NCBI GenBank assembly: GCA_964363305.1
Contig: CAYIHX010000023.1
Span: 1 to 57,975, forward strand
DNA length: 57,975 nucleotides
Source of the DNA: CAYIHX01 sp964363305
GTDB taxonomy: Bacteria; Bdellovibrionota; UBA1018
Direction of reading: 5' to 3'
This document shows, one piece after another, positions 15,656 through 22,964 of this stretch. Made by a program: the position numbers and the translations under genes. The notes below the pieces were generated by a model. The model did not search any database and was not told the origin of the DNA. It saw nothing but the letters and a program-made list of their open reading frames with translations. Numbering within the stretch: the stretch's first letter is position 1; each line of letters starts with the position of its first letter.

Positions 15656-15908
15656 AGTAAACCTCCACAATCTGCACTTGCTTATCTGTAACCGCCCAAC
15701 AAACAATATAGGTAGGGCGACCAGATTTCACATGGCAGTGATACGAATTATAGCTACCCTTGAGCTTCCCGAAGTTCTTCCAACGCGGTTGCATCGGACC
15801 TTCTACTTCGATCTGTCTTGCAAGGGCATCCACTTGGTTTTGGACGAACTCAGGTAGTTCCCGGAGCTGTTTTGCCGCCTTCTTGGTGAATTTGACCTCC
15901 CAGTCCAT
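15624..15908 (-). CDS. RelE/HigB-type toxin
   Basis: A 94-residue protein with the RelE/ParE fold pattern: WEVKFTKKAAKQLRELP at the N-terminus, a helical hairpin, then GSYNSYHCHVKSGRPTYIVCWAV and VQIVEVYYVGTHEKAPY strands. Members are usually ribosome-dependent mRNA interferases or gyrase inhibitors; which one cannot be read here. It is first in a two-gene operon with the antitoxin and looks complete. It lies between pilA and the pilG-like gene, where related pil loci have no such genes, so it is probably an insertion. Confidence 0.87.
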   Translation of the reverse strand: MDWEVKFTKKAAKQLRELPEFVQNQVDALARQIEVEGPMQPRWKNFGKLKGSYNSYHCHVKSGRPTYIVCWAVTDKQVQIVEVYYVGTHEKAPY

Positions 15909-15917
15909 AATCTAAGA

Positions 15918-15942
15918 ATATACCATTAATTGCTATATACCA
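15918..15942 (-). promoter_or_regulatory. AT-rich promoter region with direct repeats before the toxin gene
   Basis: ATATACCA occurs twice, at 15918-15925 and 15935-15942, 17 bp apart and so on nearly the same face after about 1.6 turns. The region just upstream of the toxin ATG is very AT-rich on the minus strand (TATATT, TTGGTA). It is a likely promoter/operator for antitoxin autorepression. Confidence 0.4.
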
Positions 15943-16059
15943 ATAAAAAATCTAGGACGCTGAATGCACATTAGAATATTCAAAAGAATATGGATCGGGT
16001 CAGTCTACCTGAGCTGTTTTCATTGGGTTTTTAATGCGGTCTCGGTACGCTAGAACCCT

Positions 16060-16974
16060 GTGATCGGATGGCTTTCCCCCCTTATCCTCGTCTTGGCGGC
16101 GCTACTGGGCTCTTGGCTCGACCGGCACCCCCCGCCGCGTCTCGCGGCCCCCGCCGCAGGCGAGGAGCGCCTGAATCCGGCGGTGGTTCGCGCCTTGGCG
16201 TTCGGTCATCTCCCGGCTGTCACGGACTGGTTCCTCCTCCGAATGCTGACCAACTCGGACAGTGCCTGGGTCAGGCCCGGAGAGCTTCCGTCGCAGTATT
16301 ATGACCTCAAGCTCGCGTCCGAATTAGATCCCTTTTTCTATGAGATCTATACCGAAGGGCCGCGTTTTCTGGCGGTGGTTCGCAACGATAAGGAAGGCTC
16401 CCTCGAACTCTCGCTCCGGGGCATGGCGATGCAGCGGGGTCGCCTGAGCGAGATCCCTCCGAACCGGCAGAGCGATGTGTGGCCCAGCCGGTTCGAGATT
16501 CCGTTCGTCCTCGGCTACATCTATCTTTTTGAGCAGCAGAACATGCCCCGAGCAGCCGAGGCCTTCGATGAGGCGTCCAAGGCAACCGAAGCGCCGCCCT
16601 ATGTGAAAAACCTGGCCGACAGGCTCCGAGATCCCGTTCGACGCATCGAGGTCGGGATTCGAATCCTCAACGCGATGATGGCGTCGGAGAAGGACCCCCA
16701 ATCGAAGCGCAAACTCGAGGAAAGAAGAAACTCTCTCTATATTCTTGATTACCTTTCGGCGCTTCGAAGCGAGTTCGTGGGTTTTTTGGGGCGGAAGCCC
16801 CGATACAGTCAAAAAATCGAGATTAAAACGAGCGATCTTAAGATCTGGTTTGCGCAGTACCTGCGAGAAAGCCATCTCGATGACCGGGATCCATTCGGGG
16901 GGAGGATCTTCATCGGTGCCCAGGGAACCATTCAGACCACGACCCCGCATCTCAGCGTCATGGGGCTAGAGTGA
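16060..16974 (+). CDS. Membrane-anchored helical-repeat protein in the PilG position
   Basis: A 304-residue protein with one N-terminal membrane helix (GWLSPLILVLAALLGSWLD) and a helical region resembling TPR repeats (SRFEIPFVLGYIYLFEQQNMPRAAEAFDEASK). It starts with GTG at 16060; no strong ribosome site is visible. I do not recognise a named domain. It sits directly before an ABC ATPase and permease, exactly where Myxococcus has pilG before pilH-pilI, so it may serve as the accessory protein of that transporter. This is a positional inference; sequence similarity to PilG was not tested. Confidence 0.6.
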   Translation: MIGWLSPLILVLAALLGSWLDRHPPPRLAAPAAGEERLNPAVVRALAFGHLPAVTDWFLLRMLTNSDSAWVRPGELPSQYYDLKLASELDPFFYEIYTEGPRFLAVVRNDKEGSLELSLRGMAMQRGRLSEIPPNRQSDVWPSRFEIPFVLGYIYLFEQQNMPRAAEAFDEASKATEAPPYVKNLADRLRDPVRRIEVGIRILNAMMASEKDPQSKRKLEERRNSLYILDYLSALRSEFVGFLGRKPRYSQKIEIKTSDLKIWFAQYLRESHLDDRDPFGGRIFIGAQGTIQTTTPHLSVMGLE

Positions 16975-17001
16975 TGAGGCAGGGAAGGATAGGATACGTG
17001 A

Positions 17002-17916
17002 ATGGCGGCTGATAAACCTCTTCCCGTTCTTGTCGAGCAGGTGACGCAGGATTTCCGTTCGGGATTCTGGCAGAAGAAGACCCGCGTCTTGGACCGGGTT
17101 TCCTTTGAGATCCCCTCGCAATCCGTATTTGGCTTTCTAGGAGCCAACGGAGCCGGGAAGACCACGCTGATTCAGTTGATGGTCGGCCTCCGGCGGCCCA
17201 CCTCCGGGCGAGTTCGGATCTCCGGCTTTGAGGCTGTCAAACGAGAAGCGAAGGTGCAGATCGGCTACCTCCCCGAGCGGCCGTACTTCTACGAGCACCT
17301 GACCGGGCGCAGATTTCTGGAGTTCTATGGAAAACTCTCCGGCCTCGAGGGATCTCGCCTGAGGAAGCGCATCGATGAAGCTCTCGCGGAGGTGGGTATG
17401 GGAGCGGCGCGCGATCGAGAGCTGGGAAAATACTCGAAGGGCATGCTTCAGAGGATCGGAATCGCGCAGGCGATATTGCACGAGCCCGCGCTTTTGATTC
17501 TGGATGAGCCGATGAGCGGGCTGGATCCGGTGGGAAGGAAGGAGATTCGCGAGCTGATCGTGGCGCTTGCGAAGGAAGGTCGAACCATCTTTTTCAGCTC
17601 GCATGTCATCTCGGACGTGGAGGCGATCTGCGATCGGGTTGCCCTCCTGCAAAAGGGCAAGCTACTCGGAGCCGGTCGGCTGGATGATCTCTTGAAGGTG
17701 GACTCGGATGACGTCGAAGTGGTCGTGGCGGGATTGGACAAGAAACAGCTGAAGGCGTCCGGGGCCGGCCGACTGGAAGTGATTCCGGAGGGGCACCGTT
17801 TTCGCATCGAAGGCGGAGGAGATCTAAATTCCGCCTTGAATGCGGTCATTAGGGCTCGCGGACGGATCATCTCCGTGCAGCCTGTTCGAAAATCACTTGA
17901 GGAGCTTTTTGAATGA
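17002..17916 (+). CDS. pilH: ABC transporter ATP-binding protein (PilH position)
   Basis: A 304-residue ATPase with Walker A GANGAGKTT, Q-loop GYLPERPYFYEHLT, signature YSKGMLQRIGIAQA (a variant of LSGGQ), Walker B LLILDEPMSGLDP and H-loop SSHVISDVEAI. It is an ABC-2-type subunit with a short C-terminal domain. It overlaps the permease by ATGA. Synteny with pilGHI of Myxococcus suggests a role in pilus assembly or export, though the substrate of that transporter is not settled. The gene name rests on synteny. Confidence 0.85.
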   Translation: MAADKPLPVLVEQVTQDFRSGFWQKKTRVLDRVSFEIPSQSVFGFLGANGAGKTTLIQLMVGLRRPTSGRVRISGFEAVKREAKVQIGYLPERPYFYEHLTGRRFLEFYGKLSGLEGSRLRKRIDEALAEVGMGAARDRELGKYSKGMLQRIGIAQAILHEPALLILDEPMSGLDPVGRKEIRELIVALAKEGRTIFFSSHVISDVEAICDRVALLQKGKLLGAGRLDDLLKVDSDDVEVVVAGLDKKQLKASGAGRLEVIPEGHRFRIEGGGDLNSALNAVIRARGRIISVQPVRKSLEELFE

Positions 17917-18683
17917 TCCCCCGGGGGCCAGTGGTCATTCGTTCTATTGCCTGGGTTACGGTGCGCGAGATCCTCAGGGATAAACTTCTCTATAATACGC
18001 TCGCGTTCGCGGTTCTTCTGATCGGCATCGCTTTTCTTGCCGCTCGTCTGAGCTTTATTCGGCCCGAGCGGATTCTCATTAACTTCGGAACCTCGGGGAT
18101 GAGCGTCGCGCTCGCGGTGCTGGCGAGCTTGCTCGGGGCCCAGGCGCTGCTCCGGGAGTTCGACCGGCGAACGATCTGGGTGGCGCTTGCGCATCCGATC
18201 ACGCGTTATCAGTTCGTCTGGGGAAAGTTCGCGGGGGTTGCCCTGGTTCTGGCGGCGAACGCGCTTTTGCTGACCCTCATCTTGGTAGCGTCCCTTTCCA
18301 CTCAGGTGAATGAATGGCATGAGCTGTGGCGACCCAGTCTGTTCGTGGGGATTTTTTTCATTTTTCTTCAGTCGTTGCTCATTGCTGCGCTCGCCCTCTT
18401 TTTTGCCTCCTTCACGACGTTCTCCCTGGCGGTCGGCTTGACCTTGAGCCTCTATCTGATCGGAAATTCGATTTCCCAGATTCGTTCGGCGTTTGAGGGC
18501 GGGATTGTTCGGAACCTGACTTATCTTCTGCCAAATCTGGAAAATTTCAGCCTAGGCTTCAAGGTCACGTATGATCTTCCGGTCGGGGTGCTCTGGGCGT
18601 TCGGGGTCTCCGGTTATGCGGTGCTCTGGTGCTTCATTCTGATTTTGGCCGCCGGGCTCTGCCTACAAGGCAAGGAGAGTTGA
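17913..18683 (+). CDS. pilI: ABC-2-type permease (PilI position)
   Basis: A 256-residue membrane protein with about six hydrophobic segments, including LAFAVLLIGIAFLAARL, GVALVLAANALLLTLILVASL and FIFLQSLLIAALALFFASF, and the REFDRRTIWVALAHPITRYQFVWGK coupling helix typical of ABC-2 permeases. It pairs with the ATPase just upstream (4-nt overlap) and its TGA overlaps the pilD ATG. The name is by synteny. Confidence 0.82.
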   Translation: MIPRGPVVIRSIAWVTVREILRDKLLYNTLAFAVLLIGIAFLAARLSFIRPERILINFGTSGMSVALAVLASLLGAQALLREFDRRTIWVALAHPITRYQFVWGKFAGVALVLAANALLLTLILVASLSTQVNEWHELWRPSLFVGIFFIFLQSLLIAALALFFASFTTFSLAVGLTLSLYLIGNSISQIRSAFEGGIVRNLTYLLPNLENFSLGFKVTYDLPVGVLWAFGVSGYAVLWCFILILAAGLCLQGKES

Positions 18684-19474
18684 TGTTCATGAATTTTCCG
18701 GACTGGTTTCAGAACCTAGCGACCATTGTTTTTGGTTTGATCGTGGGAAGTTTTCTGAACGTCCTTGTCGCTCGTTTGCCGAAGAAAAAGGACATGGTGT
18801 TTGCGAGAAGTCGCTGTCCCAGCTGCGAGAAGCGGATTGCGTGGTATGACAATTTTCCGGTTTTGAGTTTCTTGATTCTCCGGGGGAAGTGCCGGCATTG
18901 CCGTTCCCGGATTTCCATTCGTTATCCGGTGATCGAGCTTTTGACGGCTCTTTTGTTTCTCGCAGCAAAGACGCGGTTCGGTTGGCATTGGCTTCTCTTG
19001 GCCAGGGATTGGCCCTTTTTGGCGGCCTTGGTCGCCATTACCTTCATCGACCTTGAGCACCGGACGATCCCGGATCGCATCAGTCTGCCCGGCATCGTTT
19101 TCGGGTTGGCGACCTCTTTTTTTATTCCGGGGTTGGGGTTGATTCAGGCTCTCCTGGGGGCCGCACTCGGCTTCGGTTTTTTCTATACGGTGGCTTGGCT
19201 TTATCAGGCGAGGTCTGGTCAGTCCGGGTTGGGCGGAGGCGACATCAAGCTGCTTGCGATGATCGGAGCATTTGTAGGGCCGCTGGGTGTTTTCACGACG
19301 GTACTCGTCAGTTCGATCACTGGAAGTGTGACTGGCTTGATCTGGGCCCGGCTGCAGGGGAAGAACGATCTTCTCAAGGCCTCCATTCCCTTTGGCCCTT
19401 TCCTCGTGGTGGGCTGTCTGTACTATTACCTATTAGGAGATCTCGTATGGCTCCCATTCACCGATCAGATGTAG
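18683..19474 (+). CDS. pilD: Prepilin peptidase / N-methyltransferase PilD
   Basis: A 263-residue inner-membrane aspartyl protease that cleaves prepilin leaders and methylates the new N-terminal Phe. It has the zinc-binding CPSC and CRHC pairs in the cytoplasmic loop, FLNVLVARLP near the start, and catalytic aspartates in FIDLEH and GGGDIKL. The ATG at 18683 overlaps the permease stop (TGATG). Its 3' end overlaps the next gene by 28 nt. Confidence 0.95.
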   Translation: MFMNFPDWFQNLATIVFGLIVGSFLNVLVARLPKKKDMVFARSRCPSCEKRIAWYDNFPVLSFLILRGKCRHCRSRISIRYPVIELLTALLFLAAKTRFGWHWLLLARDWPFLAALVAITFIDLEHRTIPDRISLPGIVFGLATSFFIPGLGLIQALLGAALGFGFFYTVAWLYQARSGQSGLGGGDIKLLAMIGAFVGPLGVFTTVLVSSITGSVTGLIWARLQGKNDLLKASIPFGPFLVVGCLYYYLLGDLVWLPFTDQM

Positions 19475-20082
19475 ATGAAGAGCGTTGGACTCAGGATGAG
19501 TGGCGAAATTACGAGCTCTGGGAAAAGCTCGAAGAGCGAAACCGCGGGCGCAGACGGCTTTGGTTGATAGGCGCTGGCGTATTGTTTCTTCTCCTTTCGT
19601 CGGTGCCGATCATCATGGAGCGTTTGCCTCGATGGCGTAGCCTGGCCGCCGCCCGAAGACTTTCGGTCGAACTCGGGGCCGTGAAACGGGAGGCGGCACT
19701 CGAACACACACCTTATCTGATTCGATTTTTAGGGGGGCAGGGAGGGCTCGAGTACCAGGTGGAAAGAGTGGCAAGCTGCGAGGGTTCGCTTAGTAGCGAC
19801 ATGCCCGGATCTCCAGAGGGGGTATTGGTTCGACGAGGGGAGCTGATGCGATCGGCGACCGAACTCGCCTTGATTCCCCCCTCGGAGGGGGCACGTTTCG
19901 GCCTGGATGGGCTGTTGCGGGAATTCTGTTATGATCCTCTCCGTGGTAGCGAGGCGGCCCGAATCGGAAAGAAACTGACCGGTTTTGCGATCGCCCCCGT
20001 CAAGGACTTGGCGACCGGCGAGCTGGGTCGAGCCGCGATCGTACTGATCGATGGTCCGTTAGCGGAGGTCTCATTCAACTGA
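19447..20082 (+). CDS. Single-pass membrane protein resembling a minor pilin, without a prepilin leader
   Basis: A 211-residue protein of unknown function between pilD and pilM. It has a charged 40-residue N-terminus rich in Glu and Arg, one membrane helix (LWLIGAGVLFLLLSSVPIIM) and an extracytoplasmic part. The stretch just after the helix (AARRLSVELGAVKREAALEHTPYLIRF) resembles the first helix and strand of GspH/FimT minor pseudopilins. There is no G-F-T-x-x-E cleavage motif, so PilD processing is not expected. The ATG at 19447 follows AGGAGATCTCGT. It may be a fixed assembly component of this pilus system; that is inference from position. Confidence 0.6.
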   Translation: MAPIHRSDVDEERWTQDEWRNYELWEKLEERNRGRRRLWLIGAGVLFLLLSSVPIIMERLPRWRSLAAARRLSVELGAVKREAALEHTPYLIRFLGGQGGLEYQVERVASCEGSLSSDMPGSPEGVLVRRGELMRSATELALIPPSEGARFGLDGLLREFCYDPLRGSEAARIGKKLTGFAIAPVKDLATGELGRAAIVLIDGPLAEVSFN

Positions 20083-20122
20083 CTGCTGGCGCTGGGCTTT
20101 TTCTGCCTCTATCATTGAGAAG

Positions 20123-21205
20123 GTGAGTTTTCTCAAGGATCTAGGAAGCATGTTCTCGTTCGGTCTCGGCGGCGGCTCGAGTTGCGTCGGTCTCAGTATT
20201 GGCACGTCGACCATCAAAATTGCTGAACTGAAAAAATCAGGCAAAGGCTGGAAGCTGCTCCATTTCGGTTACGTTCAGCTACCGGACGAAGCCATCGTGA
20301 ATCGGGAGATCGTCAATCCGGTCGCCGTGGTGGAAGGAATCAAAACCTTGCTGGGGCAGATCAAGCTGAAGAGTCATCAGGTCTGCACTTCTTTGACGGG
20401 CACCGGCGTCATCATCAAGCGGATGAGCGTCGAGGTTCCGAATGTTAAGGAGCTGCAGGATCAGGTTTTTTGGGAGGCTGAGCAGTATCTTCCGTTCGAC
20501 ATCTCCGAGGTCTACCTTGACTTCCAAGTGCTCTCGCGTTCGAAGGCGGGAACGACGGACGTATTATTGGTTGCCGCGAAAAAAACGGCGGTCGAGGGGT
20601 ACATCAGCTCGGTGGAGCAAGCGGGCTTAAAGCCAAGGATTGTCGATTTGGATTACTTTGCTTTGCAGAATGTACTGGAAGCGAATTATCCCCAAAATCC
20701 CTCGGAAGCAGTGGCGATTGTCGATCTGGGCGCTTCTTCAATGAAGGTAGTCGTGGTGCATGCGGGGATTCCGGTCTTTACGAAAGACTCGGCGATCGGC
20801 GGTCGGGGCCTTACGAGCGAAATCCAGAAGCACCTCAATCTCTCATTTGCGGACGCGGAGTCCCTTAAGGTGAGTGGTCAGGCGCAAAGCATGCCTCAGG
20901 AAGTAGCCGACCTGATCAATGTCATGGCGGAGAACGTGGCGACGGAGATCAAGCGGACGATCGACCTGCATAATGCTTCGAGTACCGGTGCGCCGATCGC
21001 CTATGTGTTGCTGACGGGCGGTAGCGCAAAAATTCCGGGGCTTTCGAAAATAGTGGAGGATCAAGTCGGCCTTCCCACGCAGACCCTGAATCCGTTCGGC
21101 GCGATCTCTTATGATCCGAATCATTTTACGGCAGATCAACTCACGGCAAACGCGTCCATGGCGGCCGTACCGATAGGGTTGGCGCTGAGGGCGGGCGCCA
21201 AATGA
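20123..21205 (+). CDS. pilM: Type IV pilus assembly protein PilM (actin-like)
   Basis: A 360-residue cytoplasmic actin/FtsA-fold protein that binds the cytoplasmic N-terminus of PilN and links it to the motor. It has the phosphate-1 motif GLSIGTSTIKIAELK, the middle segment VFWEAEQYLPFDISEVYLDFQV, the phosphate-2 motif VAIVDLGASSMKVVV and the adenosine motif LLTGGSAKIPGL. The GTG at 20123 is used; the ATG at 20150 has a better ribosome site (AGGA) but would lose the first helix. It overlaps pilN by ATGA. Confidence 0.94.
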   Translation: MSFLKDLGSMFSFGLGGGSSCVGLSIGTSTIKIAELKKSGKGWKLLHFGYVQLPDEAIVNREIVNPVAVVEGIKTLLGQIKLKSHQVCTSLTGTGVIIKRMSVEVPNVKELQDQVFWEAEQYLPFDISEVYLDFQVLSRSKAGTTDVLLVAAKKTAVEGYISSVEQAGLKPRIVDLDYFALQNVLEANYPQNPSEAVAIVDLGASSMKVVVVHAGIPVFTKDSAIGGRGLTSEIQKHLNLSFADAESLKVSGQAQSMPQEVADLINVMAENVATEIKRTIDLHNASSTGAPIAYVLLTGGSAKIPGLSKIVEDQVGLPTQTLNPFGAISYDPNHFTADQLTANASMAAVPIGLALRAGAK

Positions 21206-21852
21206 TCAAGATCAACTTGGCTTCGAGGAAGACATCAGCGGTCGTTACGACGGAAAGCTCAGGTAAAAAGGGCCTCTTCGGGCTGGATCTCAGTTTTCTA
21301 AAGGCGGGGCGTGCGGCCGCGGCGGCTTCGGGGCCGTCGATTCAGCTGAATGAATTCAGAAATATCGCCCTCGCGGCCGTCGTCGGGTTTGGGATGTTCT
21401 ATTTCATCGAGGGAGAGAAGCAGAAGGAACTCGACACCCTCGATGGTCAGGTTTCTCAGCTTCAGACGGAGCAGAACCAGCTGAAGACCGAGGCAAATAA
21501 GATCACCACCTACGAGCAGGTCAAGCAGCAGCTTGAGGCCGATGAAGCGCTCATGAGGAACAAGCTGGATACGATCAAAAAACTGATGAGTGATCGGACG
21601 ACGCCGCCTCGACTTCTTCTGACTCTGGCGCAATCAATTCCGGCTGACGTCTGGCTTCGGGAGTTTACCCTGCAGAATTCTAAATTAACGTTACAGGGTT
21701 CGGCTGCCAGCTTCAGTCAAGTATCGGAATTTTTGCGGGTTCTGAACGAGAGCATTTTTTTCAAGAACGTGGAGCTACGCGGAACAGAAGAGGCCAAGCT
21801 TGAAGGCGGAATCGAAGTGAAAAATTTCGAACTGACCGCGGAGAGGCGGTAG
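21202..21852 (+). CDS. pilN: Type IV pilus alignment protein PilN
   Basis: A 216-residue bitopic protein. The conserved cytoplasmic INLA motif (MIKINLASRK) binds PilM. One membrane helix (about residues 53-70, NIALAAVVGFGMFYFI), a coiled-coil (QVSQLQTEQNQLKTEANKI) and a periplasmic ferredoxin-like domain follow. The linker between INLA and the membrane helix is longer than usual, about 40 residues rich in Ala, Gly and Lys. It forms the alignment complex with PilO. Confidence 0.92.
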   Translation: MIKINLASRKTSAVVTTESSGKKGLFGLDLSFLKAGRAAAAASGPSIQLNEFRNIALAAVVGFGMFYFIEGEKQKELDTLDGQVSQLQTEQNQLKTEANKITTYEQVKQQLEADEALMRNKLDTIKKLMSDRTTPPRLLLTLAQSIPADVWLREFTLQNSKLTLQGSAASFSQVSEFLRVLNESIFFKNVELRGTEEAKLEGGIEVKNFELTAERR

Positions 21853-21855
21853 AAT

Positions 21856-22482
21856 ATGGGCGCGCAAGACTCGATCATGAGCATTCTTCGGTTGATTAAC
21901 CGGTTCGCGTTGGCCGGGGCGATTCTCTATTGCGGGTGGCTAGCCTACGACTATTTTTACGACTTTCAGAATAACCTCGAATCGCCAAAGAACGCGCGTT
22001 TGTCCCAGATTTCTGAAATCAAGGCCGCGAACGAGAGTTTGAAAAAACGCATCCGGGAGATCAACGAGTTTTATAAAAATCTTGAAACGAAGAAGCAAGA
22101 GATTCGGGGCCTCGCTCTTGAACTCGATGGCTTGAAGTCAACGCTTTCTGAGTCGATTGACGTCCCGTCGTTCATGAATACGGTGACGACCGAAGCGCGG
22201 AAGGTGGGCTTGACGGTCTCCAAGATTCGGCCCGTAGCGGCGAAGAAGGAAAAATATTATGGAGAGCAGGCGTTTGACCTAGAGTTTCGCGGCGTGTACG
22301 TCCAGCTTTTGGTATTCCTGAATCGCCTTTCTCAATCGCAGAAAATTATTCGCATCGAGGATTTTCGTATTCATCCCAAGGGAAGTAGCCGGGCCCGTTT
22401 TGTAGAACTTGAGGGAACCGTGCAGATCAAGGCGTATTACTATCTGGGCACCGAGGAAGACCGCTTGGGGAGGGCAGGCTGA
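21856..22482 (+). CDS. pilO: Type IV pilus alignment protein PilO
   Basis: A 208-residue protein with one membrane helix (ALAGAILYCGWLAYDYFY), a coiled-coil (ISEIKAANESLKKRIREINEFYKNLE) and a periplasmic domain (FRGVYVQLLVFLNRLSQ, a PilO-type signature). It forms dimers with PilN. It begins 3 nt after the pilN stop, and its stop overlaps pilP (TGATG). Confidence 0.93.
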   Translation: MGAQDSIMSILRLINRFALAGAILYCGWLAYDYFYDFQNNLESPKNARLSQISEIKAANESLKKRIREINEFYKNLETKKQEIRGLALELDGLKSTLSESIDVPSFMNTVTTEARKVGLTVSKIRPVAAKKEKYYGEQAFDLEFRGVYVQLLVFLNRLSQSQKIIRIEDFRIHPKGSSRARFVELEGTVQIKAYYYLGTEEDRLGRAG

Positions 22483-22964
22483 TGTGGATGCTGCTGTTGC
22501 TCTCTCTCCCTGTTTCGTTCGGACAGGAGGCTGCGCCCGCGGCGCCTCCTGCTGATCCGACTGTGGAGATTCCCCTCGATCTCGGCGCGCTCGGGGCGAG
22601 TGGGTCCGGGGGGTTCTCGATTCGGGACCCATTCCAGGCGCCCGATTTCAAACTTGAAGAAAATGACGGACCGCGAACACCGCTTGAGCTCGTGGCGGCG
22701 GATAAGTTTAAGTTGGTGGGCGTTATCACCGGTCCGGATCGCTTTCGTGCGATGGTTCAAGACCCGAGTGGCCAGACGCACTTAGTGTCTGAGAAAATGA
22801 AGATCGGGATTCGCAAGGGGGTGGTCAAGAAGATCACCAGTCGTGGAATCTGGGTGCGGGAGAAGGTCGTCAATGTTTTGGGGCAGGAAGAAAGCGTCGA
22901 CACCGTGCTGAAGCTCGAGGATCCGGCCAAGAAAGTCGCGAACTCAGGAGGAGGATTGGAATGA
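22482..22964 (+). CDS. pilP: Type IV pilus protein PilP, without a lipobox cysteine
   Basis: A 160-residue periplasmic protein that joins the PilNO complex to the secretin PilQ. It has an unstructured Pro/Ala linker, the RDPFQAPD motif and a beta-sandwich (LKLVGVITGPDRFRAMVQDP-like, then KMKIGIRKGVVKKI). PilP is usually a lipoprotein, but here the signal MWMLLLLSLPVSFGQ is followed by Glu and no cysteine, so it is probably cleaved by signal peptidase I or remains tethered. It overlaps pilQ by ATGA. Confidence 0.9.
   Translation: MWMLLLLSLPVSFGQEAAPAAPPADPTVEIPLDLGALGASGSGGFSIRDPFQAPDFKLEENDGPRTPLELVAADKFKLVGVITGPDRFRAMVQDPSGQTHLVSEKMKIGIRKGVVKKITSRGIWVREKVVNVLGQEESVDTVLKLEDPAKKVANSGGGLE

Noticed and set aside
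15976..15991. ATATTC-AAAA-GAATAT inverted repeat before the pilG-like gene
   Set aside because: The arms are only 6 bp and AT-rich, so it is easily expected by chance in this low-GC gap.
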